Shown: in pieces, positions 47,215 through 56,788 of the stretch | How positions within the stretch are numbered: the stretch's first letter is position 1 | How the letters are laid out: each line of letters opens with the position of its first letter | Source of the DNA: Paenibacillus albicereus | GTDB lineage: Bacteria > Bacillota > Bacilli > Paenibacillales > Paenibacillaceae | Assembly: GCF_012676905.1 (NCBI RefSeq) | Contig: NZ_CP051428.1 | Location: 127,501 to 191,500 of the forward strand | Direction of reading: 5' to 3' | DNA: 64,000 bases | Position numbers and translations under genes: made by a program | Notes under the pieces: generated by a model | What the model saw: only the letters and a program-made list of their open reading frames with translations | Databases searched by the model: none | What the model was told of the DNA's origin: nothing

Positions 47215-48867
47215 TTAGAAATCGACCGCTCTGCCGCCTCGCACATCCCGTACATCGGCACCGGAGTTGTTTCCGGACGGAGCGGAGCCAGCCTCTAGAG
47301 AGACGTATTCCAGACGGTCTTCCCTTGGCGTGGCCGCGACGGCACGGACATCTGCCCACTCCCGAATGCCTTGAATTTGCTCTGCTTGAGTGATGGACAG
47401 AGGGACGGTCATATGGATCGCTTTGGTGAAATCCTCGAACTGGACGCTTCTGTCCTCGGAGAACGCTTCGAACAGGGCGCTGATGACGATTTGCTCGATT
47501 TCTGCGCCGACATACCCTTCCGTCTGTTCCGCGAGCTGGACCAGGATAGTCTCGCTGCAGGCAAAGCTTCCGGCAGCTCTGGCATTCCGAAGCCTCTTGC
47601 CAATATGCAGCTTGAATATATCCATCCGTTCCTTTCGGGTCGGAAGGTCAACGAAAAAGATTTCATCGAAACGGCCCTTTCGCAGCAGTTCGGCCGGCAG
47701 AGAGTGGATGTTGTTGGCTGTAGCGATGACAAAAACCGGCTTGGTCTTTTCCTGCATCCAAGTCAGGAAGGTGCCGAAAATGCGGCTGGACGTCCCCCCG
47801 TCGCCGCCACCGGATAGACCGCTGAAGCCTTTTTCAATTTCATCGATCCAAAGGATAGAGGGAGAAATGGCTTCGGCCGTCTGAATAGCCTTCCGCATAT
47901 TCTCCTCGCTGCTGCCGACAAGTCCGCTGAAAATCTTTCCGAGATCCAAGCGGAGCAGGGGGAGATGCCACATCGCGCTGACGGCTTTGGCGATGAGACT
48001 TTTGCCGCATCCCGGCACGCCCGTAATAAGGACGCCTTTCGGTGCAGGCAGCCCATAGTCGGCCGCGGAGTCGAGCCAGGATTTGTTTCGCTTCTGAAGC
48101 CATCGCTTCAGGTTTTCCAGACCGCCGACATCTTCAATTTTCAAATCGGTCTGGATGAATTCAAGAATCTCCGATTTTTTGATCGTCTGGCGTTTCTCCT
48201 CCAGTACGACCTCGACGTCGTTCTTGTCCAGCTTGCCGTCCTGAACCATGGCTCGGGCAAAGGCGTTCTCCGCCTCATGAAGGGTCAGTCCGAGGGCGGC
48301 CTTGGCGAGGCGTTCCTCATGCTCCGGAATGAGGTCGATCTGGATGCGTCCGCTGCCTCGGTTCGCCTCGATCATTTCGGATAGTACCTGCTTGATTTCA
48401 TGGAAGGTGGGCAGATCGAAGTCCAAGATCGTCATTTCCTTCTGAAGCTCCAGCGGAATTTGAAGAATCGGACTGACGAAAATGACGTTTTTCGGATTAG
48501 GACTTTTTTTCAGCGATGGAATGATGTCGCGCATCTTGCGAATGATCGGCGCGTCTGGAGCTTTGTGGTTGGCGCCGAAATAGATATGGAAATCCTTTAA
48601 AATAAAGACGGCCGGCTGTTCGTACGTTTCAATGAATTCCAGGCATTTGAGGGGCGATTTCGTTTCCTCTGTGCCTCGCTGTCCTTCTTCGGCAAGCCCG
48701 TTCGTGACGCTCCAGTGAAAGACTTTACGTACGGTCTTGATCAGCTCGGGCTGGGTAGCAACGGATCGAATGACGGAGCAAGCTCGATCTTCCTCCCAAG
48801 TGGATACATATAGAAAAGGAAAGCGCGCTCTCAGCAAATGAGACAGCAAAGAGTTGAATTCGCTCAT
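47215..48867 (-). CDS. Ycf46-like AAA+ ATPase
   Basis: A 550-residue AAA+ protein. The N-terminal ~240 residues form a degenerate domain ('PFLYVSTWEEDRACSVIRSVA', 'VFILKDFHIYFG', 'LGLTLHEAENAFARA') typical of Ycf46, and the AAA module has Walker A GVPGCGKS (283-290), Walker B 'SILWIDEIE' (337-345), sensor 'ATANN' and arginine finger region 'LLRKGRFDE'. No protease domain is present, so it is not FtsH. The C-terminus is Asp/Gly/Arg-rich. It is the first gene of the operon, with 'aaggagg' before the ATG. Ycf46 proteins are of unclear function; this one lies in a non-photosynthetic genome. Confidence 0.88.
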   Translation of the reverse strand: MSEFNSLLSHLLRARFPFLYVSTWEEDRACSVIRSVATQPELIKTVRKVFHWSVTNGLAEEGQRGTEETKSPLKCLEFIETYEQPAVFILKDFHIYFGANHKAPDAPIIRKMRDIIPSLKKSPNPKNVIFVSPILQIPLELQKEMTILDFDLPTFHEIKQVLSEMIEANRGSGRIQIDLIPEHEERLAKAALGLTLHEAENAFARAMVQDGKLDKNDVEVVLEEKRQTIKKSEILEFIQTDLKIEDVGGLENLKRWLQKRNKSWLDSAADYGLPAPKGVLITGVPGCGKSLIAKAVSAMWHLPLLRLDLGKIFSGLVGSSEENMRKAIQTAEAISPSILWIDEIEKGFSGLSGGGDGGTSSRIFGTFLTWMQEKTKPVFVIATANNIHSLPAELLRKGRFDEIFFVDLPTRKERMDIFKLHIGKRLRNARAAGSFACSETILVQLAEQTEGYVGAEIEQIVISALFEAFSEDRSVQFEDFTKAIHMTVPLSITQAEQIQGIREWADVRAVAATPREDRLEYVSLEAGSAPSGNNSGADVRDVRGGRAVDF

Positions 48868-48914
48868 GGCAAAACCTCCTTATTGCTTTATCGGTTGCAT
48901 CTGGAAAAAAATAG

Positions 48915-48928
48915 AGGTCTAATGACCT
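48915..48928. promoter_or_regulatory. Inverted repeat in the divergent region before the AAA operon
   Basis: AGGTC-taat-GACCT is a perfect 5+5 inverted repeat in the 189-base region between the divergent AAA operon and the 302-residue gene. It could be an operator or a small hairpin. I could not assign a clear -35/-10 pair on either strand here. Confidence 0.4.
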
Positions 48929-49056
48929 ATTCGCTGATAGCATAGTTGAATCTATATGACTATTTTTTGCCAATGCTTGAACGCCTTGAGTCAGGCAGGA
49001 GGCATGTTCAAATCATCCCTTTCCCGCTATGCTGGTCTTATAAAAGGAGGGGGAGA

Positions 49057-49965
49057 ATGGAACAGACAGCTTTCTACGGCAGGTGGGCCTGTCAGAAGAT
49101 GATCGAGTCGGCTTCGTCCAACCTTTGGGACGGGCACTGGGCATGCGCGGTCCTCTCCATGGCGAGGCTGCTGGACGAGCAGCTTGTGCCCGCAGGTCTG
49201 GAGCATTTGGTCCGTCGCAATCTCGATCAGATCGTCACGGAGAAGGGCAATCAGGGCGTCTATGACGACGCCGAACGGAAGGACGGCTTCCGGCGGGAGC
49301 TGCTGCGCCTGCTGATCCGAAATGGCGGCAAAATCAATTCGCTTGGGCACGATGCCATCTATGCGTCCTACATGCTTGACCTGGTCGAGCGCTCCGGCAT
49401 TCCGGCGACACAGGAGCTGTTCGACGCCATGGCGACGATGCTGCAGGGCTTTGCCGACTCCGGTCCAGGTTATGTCACGATCAACGGCATCCATACGGTC
49501 GTTCCACCCGGCGAGGTGCCGGAGGCCGAGAATGAGCCGGGGCTGGCGCCGGCATCCGTGCTGGAGCTGTTCCATGCTTTCTCCAGGCCGGAACGGATGG
49601 AGAGAGGAGACATGCAGCTGGGCCATCTGCTGACGCATGGACATGCCGTCGTGGAGCTGAAGCGGGCTTTGCGCGCCGAGGCTTTGGAGGAGCATGCGCC
49701 GATCCTGGAGCAGTCTTTCTTCAACAGAGTCGGCCTCCTGGCTTACGCGAATGCTCTCGAAAAGGAAGAGGCGGAGCCAGCTGCAAAGGTCGGAGCTGGC
49801 ACGCGGAATCCGCTGGAGCCGTCTTATTGGGAAGAGGCCCTTGCGGACAGCCGGCACGGGCATTATGGCAAGTACGCCTACAGCTACCTCAGGCTCTGCC
49901 GCTTGGCCGGGATTCATCCAGCGGACTTCCAGTCGTTCAGCCGGATCCTGCCGCCGCTGGCGTGA
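49057..49965 (+). CDS. Hypothetical protein, divergent from the AAA operon
   Basis: A 302-residue, mainly helical soluble protein. The ATG at 49057 has 'aaaggaggggg' before it; the frame extends further upstream without a signal. 'DGHWACAVLSMARLLDEQL', 'INSLGHDAIYASYMLDLVERSG' and 'LTHGHAVVELKRALRAEALEEHAPILEQ' suggest helical repeats like those of sugar-cyclase or prenyltransferase-like alpha barrels, but I do not recognise a family. It may be linked to the AAA/radical SAM operon by the shared control region. Confidence 0.7.
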   Translation: MEQTAFYGRWACQKMIESASSNLWDGHWACAVLSMARLLDEQLVPAGLEHLVRRNLDQIVTEKGNQGVYDDAERKDGFRRELLRLLIRNGGKINSLGHDAIYASYMLDLVERSGIPATQELFDAMATMLQGFADSGPGYVTINGIHTVVPPGEVPEAENEPGLAPASVLELFHAFSRPERMERGDMQLGHLLTHGHAVVELKRALRAEALEEHAPILEQSFFNRVGLLAYANALEKEEAEPAAKVGAGTRNPLEPSYWEEALADSRHGHYGKYAYSYLRLCRLAGIHPADFQSFSRILPPLA

Positions 49966-50036
49966 AGATTCCCGGACCGGATGCTTCTTCGGGCCGCGTC
50001 CCGATGGAGGAGAACCGAAGGGAAGGAGCCGCAACC

Positions 50037-50225
50037 ATGGAAATGGAATCCTGGATGGTCCGGCTCTGGCCGGAGTGGAGCGGAACGCTGCGCAGGCGGA
50101 GCGGCGGATAGAACAACAGCACCCAGTTCGTCGACGGCAGCGCCGGACGAGCGGTGCTGCGCATCGTCGAGACATACCGCGCCCGCGATAAAATCGAGAA
50201 AAAAGGAATGGCTGGCCTCTCCTAA
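50037..50225 (+). pseudogene. Phosphotransferase (APH-type) N-terminal relic
   Basis: A 63-codon frame with an internal TAG (50109-50111). Before the stop it reads 'LWPEWSGTLRRRSGG' and after it 'NNSTQFVDGSAGRAVLRIVETYRARDKIEK', which resembles the N-lobe of aminoglycoside/homoserine-kinase-like phosphotransferases ('ENNTY.V...G..YVLRIY.T.R'). A ribosome binding site 'gggaaggag' remains. All catalytic C-lobe sequence is absent. A decayed gene remnant. Confidence 0.7.
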
Positions 50226-50289
50226 GACTTCAGGCCCATGCCGATAGAGTTCTTTGAACATCGATTTAAAATGGGGAGGAATAGTCTGA

Positions 50290-51792
50290 ATGAAGATAAA
50301 AAGAAGCATCGCCCTTGCGCTCGCTCTGGCGCTGAGCCTGCCGGGCACGACGGCCCTCGCGGCCAAGACATCGGCTGATTTCACCGATCTGAAGGATCTG
50401 GATGCCGCCACGAAGGCGAAGTTCGATGCGCTGATCAGCGCGGGCGTGTTCAACGGGGTAAGCGAGGGCACGTTCGGCCTGAAGGAAGAAATGAATCGCG
50501 CCCAGTTCGCCAAGGTCGCTGCGCTGATCTTCGGCCTGCAGGTCGATGCCAGCCTGAAGACATCCACGTTCAAGGATGTCAGGCCGGACGACAAGGGAAC
50601 CGGCTATGCGCTGCCTTACATCGAGGCGCTCAAGAACGCGGGAATTACGGACGGTTACGGAAACGGAACGTTCAATCCTGCAGGAGATGTCACGAAAGAG
50701 CAGCTGGCCACGTTCCTCGTGAGGGGCCTAGGCAAGAACGACGACGCCAAGGCGACTCCCGGCGTGAACGACTCGACCGTCTCGGAGTGGGCCCAAGGCT
50801 ACGTCGCGCTCGCTCTGCAGATGAAGCTGCTGAGCAACGGCGCGGACGGCACATTCGGCGGATCCTCCAAGGCGACCCGGGACCTGCTCGTTGTAGGCGC
50901 TTATGAGGCGAAGCAGCAATACGTTTCGGCGATCAAGCCGAGTCCGACGCCAAGCGTGACGCCGACACCGAGCGCCTCGCCGAGTCCGACGCCGAGCGCG
51001 ACGCCGAGCGCGACGCCAACGCCAAGCTCGACTCCTTGGCCGATCGTATGGCCGACGCCGGAGCCGATGCCAACCCCAACGCCGGAGCCGACGGCAACGC
51101 CAGCCCCAACGCCGGTACCGACGCCGACGCCGGTGCCAACCACGACTCCGGCGCCAGCGATTACGGAATTCATGGTTGAATCCGGCACGGTTGCCGGCTC
51201 GGTGCGCATCGTCTACGAAGCGGCTTCGGGCAACAGCTTGCGCATCGTCCAGCAGCAGGGTCCGTTCGAGGCGCCGAAAGTCGGGTCCCCCGCAGCTGCC
51301 ATCGGCAGCGAATACGAGATTGGTGCGGATATCGCAGGCGTCAAGGCGGGCGAGCATATCGGCCTGTACGAAATCAATGCTTCCACCGGCGCGGTCGTCC
51401 GGTTCGCCGACATCGCGCTGCATTCGGAGTGGATCGGAATCGCCGCTCCAGCATTTGACATTCAGGACTTTTATTTTGAAAACGGTACAGAAGATGGCGT
51501 GAGGCTGATTATTTCGGGCACCGAAAAGCTGCATAGCTCCAATAAATGGATTTACCGTACCGTGACGGTGAATACGTATACTCCGGTTGCGGGAGCTTTG
51601 TTCTCCGGCACGGAGTATGCTCAGGATCAGGATATCGTCATCAGCGGCGGCAAGCATGTCATTGAATTTGCCGAAACCGATGCGGAAAATCGGGTCATCC
51701 GGTTCGGCATCCTGAATTACGATTCGGGCGTCCCGAACCCGAACCCGAACCCGGAAAATCCGGTCCATCCATTCCCTTATCCGCCCCGCTGA
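50290..51792 (+). CDS. S-layer-homology surface protein
   Basis: A 500-residue exported protein: signal peptide 1-25 ('[17 protein letters not shown]'), then SLH-type repeats to about residue 205 ('[28 protein letters not shown]', '[29 protein letters not shown]'), which hold such proteins on pyruvylated cell-wall polymer. A linker of Pro-Thr/Ser dipeptides runs from about 217 to 293, followed by an unknown beta-rich C-terminal domain ('[13 protein letters not shown]'-like, '[17 protein letters not shown]'). The linker DNA is repetitive. 'ggggagga' precedes the ATG. The C-terminal ligand is unknown. Confidence 0.9.
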   Translation: MKIKRSIALALALALSLPGTTALAAKTSADFTDLKDLDAATKAKFDALISAGVFNGVSEGTFGLKEEMNRAQFAKVAALIFGLQVDASLKTSTFKDVRPDDKGTGYALPYIEALKNAGITDGYGNGTFNPAGDVTKEQLATFLVRGLGKNDDAKATPGVNDSTVSEWAQGYVALALQMKLLSNGADGTFGGSSKATRDLLVVGAYEAKQQYVSAIKPSPTPSVTPTPSASPSPTPSATPSATPTPSSTPWPIVWPTPEPMPTPTPEPTATPAPTPVPTPTPVPTTTPAPAITEFMVESGTVAGSVRIVYEAASGNSLRIVQQQGPFEAPKVGSPAAAIGSEYEIGADIAGVKAGEHIGLYEINASTGAVVRFADIALHSEWIGIAAPAFDIQDFYFENGTEDGVRLIISGTEKLHSSNKWIYRTVTVNTYTPVAGALFSGTEYAQDQDIVISGGKHVIEFAETDAENRVIRFGILNYDSGVPNPNPNPENPVHPFPYPPR

Positions 51793-51825
51793 TCGGACTG
51801 CCCGATAACGGGCGCGTTTTCGCCA

Positions 51826-51868
51826 AGAGCTTCGGCTTGCCTGGAACACGGGCAGCCGAAGCTCTTTC
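51826..51868 (+). terminator. Terminator after SLH gene
   Basis: A 12-bp stem agagcttcggct / agccgaagctct (51826-51837 with 51854-51865) followed by a T-rich stretch. Confidence 0.88.
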
Positions 51869-51967
51869 CTTTCTCCTCGCGGCGTGGGAATAGCATCGGC
51901 CGCTCCTGCGTCTGAAATCCTTCTTTTCGACATAGGCTGTAGAAGTTTGGGGATGGAGGTATCCGAC

Positions 51968-54900
51968 TTGAGCGAGCTGCGAACCGAACAAGCACCGAGC
52001 GAGGAGCAGGGGCGTGCGTATGGGAGCCTCCCGCTTCTATTCGCTGCGAATAAGGGCCAGATGGACGGAAACATCGCCTTTCGCGCGCAAGAAGGCCGGT
52101 TCACGGCTTTCTTCCATGAAGACGGGCTGAGTGCGGTATTCTGGATGCTGGAGGAAAAAGGCGTCATGAAGGACGTGCGGGAAGGGATAGCGCTCTCCTG
52201 GGAGTTTCAGGGGGCTTCGCGCGTCGCGCCGGAAGGCCGGGAGCTGCAATCCGGACGCGCCCATGAAGTCCGGGGCCAGGGGGCGGGGCGCCGGGCGGTG
52301 ACGGACATCCCCCTCTACGGGAGCATCGCCTACCCCGGCCTCTGGCCGGGCATCGAAGCGAGGCTGTCGGGCCGCGGCGGCGCGCTGAAATTCGACTGGC
52401 TGCTGGAGCCCGGCGCTTCGGTCGCCGACATCCGCCTCCTCTGCCGGGGAGCGGACGGCATCGAGATCGATGGAGAGGGGCATCTGCAGCTCGTGACGCC
52501 TTACGGGCGTCTGCAGGACGATCGCCCATGCGCCTACCAGGAGACGGGAGGGACCAGACGGGAAATCGGGTGCCGCTACGTGCTCCAGCCTGCGGCGGAA
52601 GGAGGCTGGTCCATCGGCTTCGAGATGACGGAGCCGCATGACGGGGCGTTGCCGCTCGTCATCGATCCGAGCCTCGTCTACTGCACGTATCTCGGGGGGA
52701 CCGGGACGGAAGGCGGGTCCAAGGTGGCGGTCGACGCGACAGGCCATGCGTATGTGCTGGGCACGACGGCGTCGACGGACTTCCCCGTCGTGGCAGGGGC
52801 GTTTCAAACGGCGCTCGCGGGAGCGGACGATGTATTCGTCACCAAGCTGAACCCGTTCGGCACGGCGCTTGTCTATTCGACGTACCTGGGCGGATCGGCC
52901 CGCGAGACGGCGAACGACATCGTGCTCGATGCGGAGGGCAACGCTTACGTGACCGGAACCACGTTCTCCTCCGATTTTCCGACGACGCCCGGAGCGTTCC
53001 AGGAGACGGCTCCTTCCGCCCGGGCATCGGCATACGTGACCAAGCTGAATCCGACCGGAGCCGCGCTCGTTTACTCGACCTACCTCGGGGCGAGCGGGGG
53101 CGACGAGGGCCATGGCATCGCCATCGACAGCGCCGGCAACGCGTTTGTCGTCGGCACTACCGACTCGCCGGATTTTCCGACCACCCCGGGAGCCTTCCAG
53201 CCGACTCGTCCAGGAACGACGACGTCTGCCTACGCCGCCAAGCTCGACGCCGCCGGCTCCGCCCTGATCTATGCGACCTATCTCGGCGGCAGCGGGACGA
53301 CGGACGCCGTCGCGGTATCCGTCGACGGCGCGGGGCATGCTTTCGTCGCCGGCAACACGGTCGCGCGCAACTTTCCGACGACGCCGGGGGCATTCCAGAT
53401 CACGTACACGGGAGCCGGCATCAGCTACGTCACCCAGTTCAGCCCCGACGGCAGCAGCCTGGTCTACTCGACCTATCTGGGAGGCAGCGGCCAGGACATC
53501 AGCACCGACCTTGCGCTCGACGGCGCCGGGCACGCCTTCGTGCTCGGCTCCACGACCTCGGCCGACTTTCCGACCGTTCCCGGATCGTTCGTGGAAGCGG
53601 GCACCCGGCGCGTGTACGTCACCAAGTTCAATCCCAGCGGCACCGGACTCGTCTTTTCGGCGGCCTTCGGGGGCACCGGCAGCACCGCTACCGGCTCCAT
53701 CGCCTTGCAGGCTTCCGGCGCGCCGGTCGTGACGGGCGGCACCTCGTCCTCCGATTATCCGGTGACGCCCGACGCGTTCCAGAGCACGATTCCCGGCTTG
53801 AGCTCAGCCGTCGTCACGCAGCTCGATCCGACCGGCAGCTTTCCGGAGTACTCGACGTACTTCGGCGGCACGTACATCGAGAGCGGGGCCGGCATCGCGG
53901 TCGATCCGCAGGGAGCGATCTACCTCGCCGGCACCGCGTTCTCGGCCGATCTGCCGGTGACGCCCGGCGCATTCCAGCCCGTCCGCAGAGGCATCGACGC
54001 CTACGTGGCGAAGCTGGGCCTCCTTGCCGAGTTGACGCTGGCCAAGTACCCCGAGCGCTTCGAGGTGCGGCTAGGCGACACGGTCGCCTACTACCTTCAG
54101 GTGAGCAATACCGGCCAGCAGGACCTCACCAACGTGCTGGTCGAGGACCCGGCCTTGTCGTTTTCCAAGCGCCTCCCATTGCTGGTCGCGGGAGAGGGCG
54201 AAGTGAACCGCATCCCGTTCGTCCCGCAGGCGGTCGGTCCGTTCGTGAATACGGCGAGCGCCTCCGCCGACCAGATCGCCTTCCCGTTGAAGGCGGAGGC
54301 GATGATCCTAGTCGTGGGAACTCCGTCCATCCTCGCGTCCAAGACGGCTTCTCCTCCTGCAGCCGAAGCCGGCCAGACCATCGTCTACACCATCGAGATC
54401 GTCAACAACGGCACCGCCGATCTGACGAACTTGAGCGTGGAGGATCCGCTGCTCGGATTGTCGCAGACGGTCGATCTGCTCACCGTCGGCAGCACGTTCA
54501 CGATCGAGGTTCCCTTCACGATTCCGCCCGATGCCCGGCCCGGCCTGACGATCGCGAATTTCACGGTCATCCGGGCCGACAACCTCCCGACGGAGACGAT
54601 CGGCACGGCGGTAGAGGTGCTGCCGTCGCCGCGTCTGAGCCTTTCCAAGACGGCCGACCGGTCCAGCGTCTATCCGGGGGACACGGTGACCTTTTTCATC
54701 ACGGTACAAAATACCGGCAATGCGCCGGTCACGCAGATCGTCGTCACCGACGACCTCATCGGCACGAGCGTGACGATCCCGCTCCTGGCCGAGGGCGAGA
54801 CGCGCGTGCTGGAGACGGCCTTCCTCGTGCCGCTGGAGGTGCCCCCGCGTGTCTATACGAATACCGCGATGGCCGTCAGCTCCCAGGCTCCGACCGTCAC

Positions 54901-56485
54901 GGCAAGCGTCGATGTCGAGGTGCTGCGCGATCCGCGGCTCGGCATCCGCAAGCTGGCAGGCGTGATCGCGGCGGCTCCGGGCCAGACGGTCCCGTATGCG
55001 CTGGTCGTGAACAACGTCGGCAACGTGCCGCTGACCAACGTGCGCCTGCTCGATCCGACGCTCGGCTTCGACGTGACGATCCCGTCCCTCGATGTCGGCA
55101 GCCGCGCGGAGTATGACGTGTCCTACCTGATTCCTGCGGACGCGCCGGTCGGCCAGCCGGTCGTCAATCGCCTGACGGCCTCGGCCGACCAGCTCGAGCC
55201 GCAAACCGTCGAGGCGTCCGTCCTTGTCATCGGAGGAGCGCTCGTTCCGTCCAAGACGCCGGATGCGTCCGTCGTCTCTCCCGGCGCGACGGTCGTCTAC
55301 ACGTTGACGTTGACCAACGGCCTGCCGAGCGTCCAGACGGGCGTGACGCTGAGCGACCCGCTTCTCGGACTGGCAGAGACCGTGCCGGCGCTGCAGCCCG
55401 GAGAGACGATCGTGCGGACTGTCGCCTATGCCGTACCGGCCGCCACCCCGTCCGGCACGGTCCTGAGCAACACGTTCACCGCCGGGTCCGATCAGGTGCC
55501 GGCCCGGACGGCAGTCGCGGACGTGCTCGTCCTGTCTGCGCCGGCTCCGACGACCCTCGCGATCCTCAAGCTGCCGGATCGGAACGTGATTCTCCCCGGG
55601 GAGTCGATCCGTTACGCCGTGACCGTGACCAATACGGGGAGCGCTCCTGCTACCGCCGTATCGGTGCGGGACTCGCTGACCGGAACCGGCTTCGACTTGC
55701 CGTTTCTGGCCGCCGGCGAGACGATGGAGCTGGTGTTCGCCTATACGGCTCCGTCCGACGCGAGGCAGGGCACGGTCATCGCGAACCGCGCGATCGTCGA
55801 CTGGGCGGAGAACGAGGGAGGTCCGATATTCAGCGAAGCCCGCGTCACGGTGGCGCTGCCGTCGACCTTGATCGAGCTGTCGGTGGAGGCCGATCCGCCC
55901 GTAGCCTTGCCAGGCCGCACCGTGCATAAGCGCATCCGCATCCGCAACGTGTCGGACCAGGCGTTCACCAACGTGCGGGTCATCGACATGCTCGTCTCGT
56001 TCAATACCGTCCTGCCGTCGCTCGCTCCCGGAGAGAGCCGCTTGTTCGACTTGCCCTTCGTCATCCCGCCCGATGCGATCGGAGGCACGAGGTATGTCAA
56101 CACTGTCGCCGTCTTCTCCGACCAGACTCCGCTGCAGGTCGCGACAGCCGAGTTCGCCGCGCAGGCGATCGCCCGCTACGAGCTCGTTCACGCCGTCTCG
56201 CCGGCTGCGGCTCCGTGCGGAGCATTGGTCCTGTTCGAGGTGCGGGTGCGCAACACCGGCAACGTGCCGCTGCTGCGCGGCGTGCTGACGGGCCAGCTGC
56301 TGCGGCTGCGGCTGACGACCGACCGCTTCGAGGTCGGGGCAGAGGACGTGTTCCGCATCCCGTACCGGCTGCCTCATGTCGAACGAGACACGACGCTGAC
56401 GAGCCATGTCCAGGTCGAGTTCCAGAATGCGCCGACCCAGAGGGCGAGCGCCTCCGTGCTGATCGTCTGCGAGGAGGAGGAGTAA
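51968..56485 (+). CDS. SBBP beta-propeller / DUF11 repeat giant protein
   Basis: A 1505-residue modular protein. Residues about 15-230 form an N-terminal beta domain ('LLFAANKGQMDGNIAFRAQEGRFTAFF'). Residues 237-680 contain seven SBBP repeats ('YSTYLGGS..', 'FPTTPGAFQ'), the number of a seven-bladed propeller, and 688-1500 eight DUF11-type Ig-like repeats ('GDTVTFFITVQNTGNAPVTQIVVTD'). The TTG at 51968 has GGAGGT eight bases before it; upstream in-frame ATG/GTG codons lack one. No signal peptide, SLH or sortase motif is visible, so how it reaches the surface is unclear. Probably a cell-surface or spore-surface adhesin or structural protein. Confidence 0.87.
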   Translation: MSELRTEQAPSEEQGRAYGSLPLLFAANKGQMDGNIAFRAQEGRFTAFFHEDGLSAVFWMLEEKGVMKDVREGIALSWEFQGASRVAPEGRELQSGRAHEVRGQGAGRRAVTDIPLYGSIAYPGLWPGIEARLSGRGGALKFDWLLEPGASVADIRLLCRGADGIEIDGEGHLQLVTPYGRLQDDRPCAYQETGGTRREIGCRYVLQPAAEGGWSIGFEMTEPHDGALPLVIDPSLVYCTYLGGTGTEGGSKVAVDATGHAYVLGTTASTDFPVVAGAFQTALAGADDVFVTKLNPFGTALVYSTYLGGSARETANDIVLDAEGNAYVTGTTFSSDFPTTPGAFQETAPSARASAYVTKLNPTGAALVYSTYLGASGGDEGHGIAIDSAGNAFVVGTTDSPDFPTTPGAFQPTRPGTTTSAYAAKLDAAGSALIYATYLGGSGTTDAVAVSVDGAGHAFVAGNTVARNFPTTPGAFQITYTGAGISYVTQFSPDGSSLVYSTYLGGSGQDISTDLALDGAGHAFVLGSTTSADFPTVPGSFVEAGTRRVYVTKFNPSGTGLVFSAAFGGTGSTATGSIALQASGAPVVTGGTSSSDYPVTPDAFQSTIPGLSSAVVTQLDPTGSFPEYSTYFGGTYIESGAGIAVDPQGAIYLAGTAFSADLPVTPGAFQPVRRGIDAYVAKLGLLAELTLAKYPERFEVRLGDTVAYYLQVSNTGQQDLTNVLVEDPALSFSKRLPLLVAGEGEVNRIPFVPQAVGPFVNTASASADQIAFPLKAEAMILVVGTPSILASKTASPPAAEAGQTIVYTIEIVNNGTADLTNLSVEDPLLGLSQTVDLLTVGSTFTIEVPFTIPPDARPGLTIANFTVIRADNLPTETIGTAVEVLPSPRLSLSKTADRSSVYPGDTVTFFITVQNTGNAPVTQIVVTDDLIGTSVTIPLLAEGETRVLETAFLVPLEVPPRVYTNTAMAVSSQAPTVTASVDVEVLRDPRLGIRKLAGVIAAAPGQTVPYALVVNNVGNVPLTNVRLLDPTLGFDVTIPSLDVGSRAEYDVSYLIPADAPVGQPVVNRLTASADQLEPQTVEASVLVIGGALVPSKTPDASVVSPGATVVYTLTLTNGLPSVQTGVTLSDPLLGLAETVPALQPGETIVRTVAYAVPAATPSGTVLSNTFTAGSDQVPARTAVADVLVLSAPAPTTLAILKLPDRNVILPGESIRYAVTVTNTGSAPATAVSVRDSLTGTGFDLPFLAAGETMELVFAYTAPSDARQGTVIANRAIVDWAENEGGPIFSEARVTVALPSTLIELSVEADPPVALPGRTVHKRIRIRNVSDQAFTNVRVIDMLVSFNTVLPSLAPGESRLFDLPFVIPPDAIGGTRYVNTVAVFSDQTPLQVATAEFAAQAIARYELVHAVSPAAAPCGALVLFEVRVRNTGNVPLLRGVLTGQLLRLRLTTDRFEVGAEDVFRIPYRLPHVERDTTLTSHVQVEFQNAPTQRASASVLIVCEEEE

Positions 56486-56788
56486 GCGGGGAACGGCGGG
56501 AGTTGATTCAAGCGAACGACGCGCGGCGCAGCCGAAAGGGCTGTCACCGGCCCATCATCCGGGTCGGGGACAGCCCTTTTCGGCGTCAGGCTTTGACCGC
56601 CAGCACATCGTTGACGTTGTCGAAGGCAGCCAGCGGCTCGCCCGTTCATTTCGACCCAATTCCCTTGGCCCTCGCCTGCGTTTTTCTCCCCGGCGGGCGA
56701 AGGAAACGACAAAAAACCGCCTCGACAAGCGAGGCGGCGGCTGGGAGCGCGGCGGGCAGCGTTGGAAGCAGGGGGATGTCTCCGGCGA
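56486..56788. other. Intergenic stretch with terminator
   Basis: This 303-base gap holds a strong terminator (56535-56581) and short open frames only. The minus strand at 56586-56640 reads 'GEPLAAFDNVNDVLAVKA' before a stop, which looks like the tail of a lost gene but is too short to judge. Confidence 0.6.
56535..56581 (+). terminator. Terminator after DUF11 protein gene
   Basis: Arms aaagggctgtc and gacagcccttt (56535-56545 with 56569-56579) enclose a 23-base loop with an inner helix, followed by T's. Confidence 0.92.

Noticed and set aside
50935-51160. Short tandem units as a CRISPR or DNA repeat array
   Set aside because: They are in-frame Pro-Thr/Ser codons of the SLH protein linker, not direct repeats with unique spacers.
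54308-56407. 699-residue frame antisense to the DUF11 repeats
   Set aside because: It mirrors a repetitive coding region and has Arg/Asp/Gly-rich nonsense composition.
56586-56640. Minus-strand 'GEPLAAFDNVNDVLAVKA' tail as a gene fragment
   Set aside because: Only 18 codons after an in-frame stop; too short to assign.
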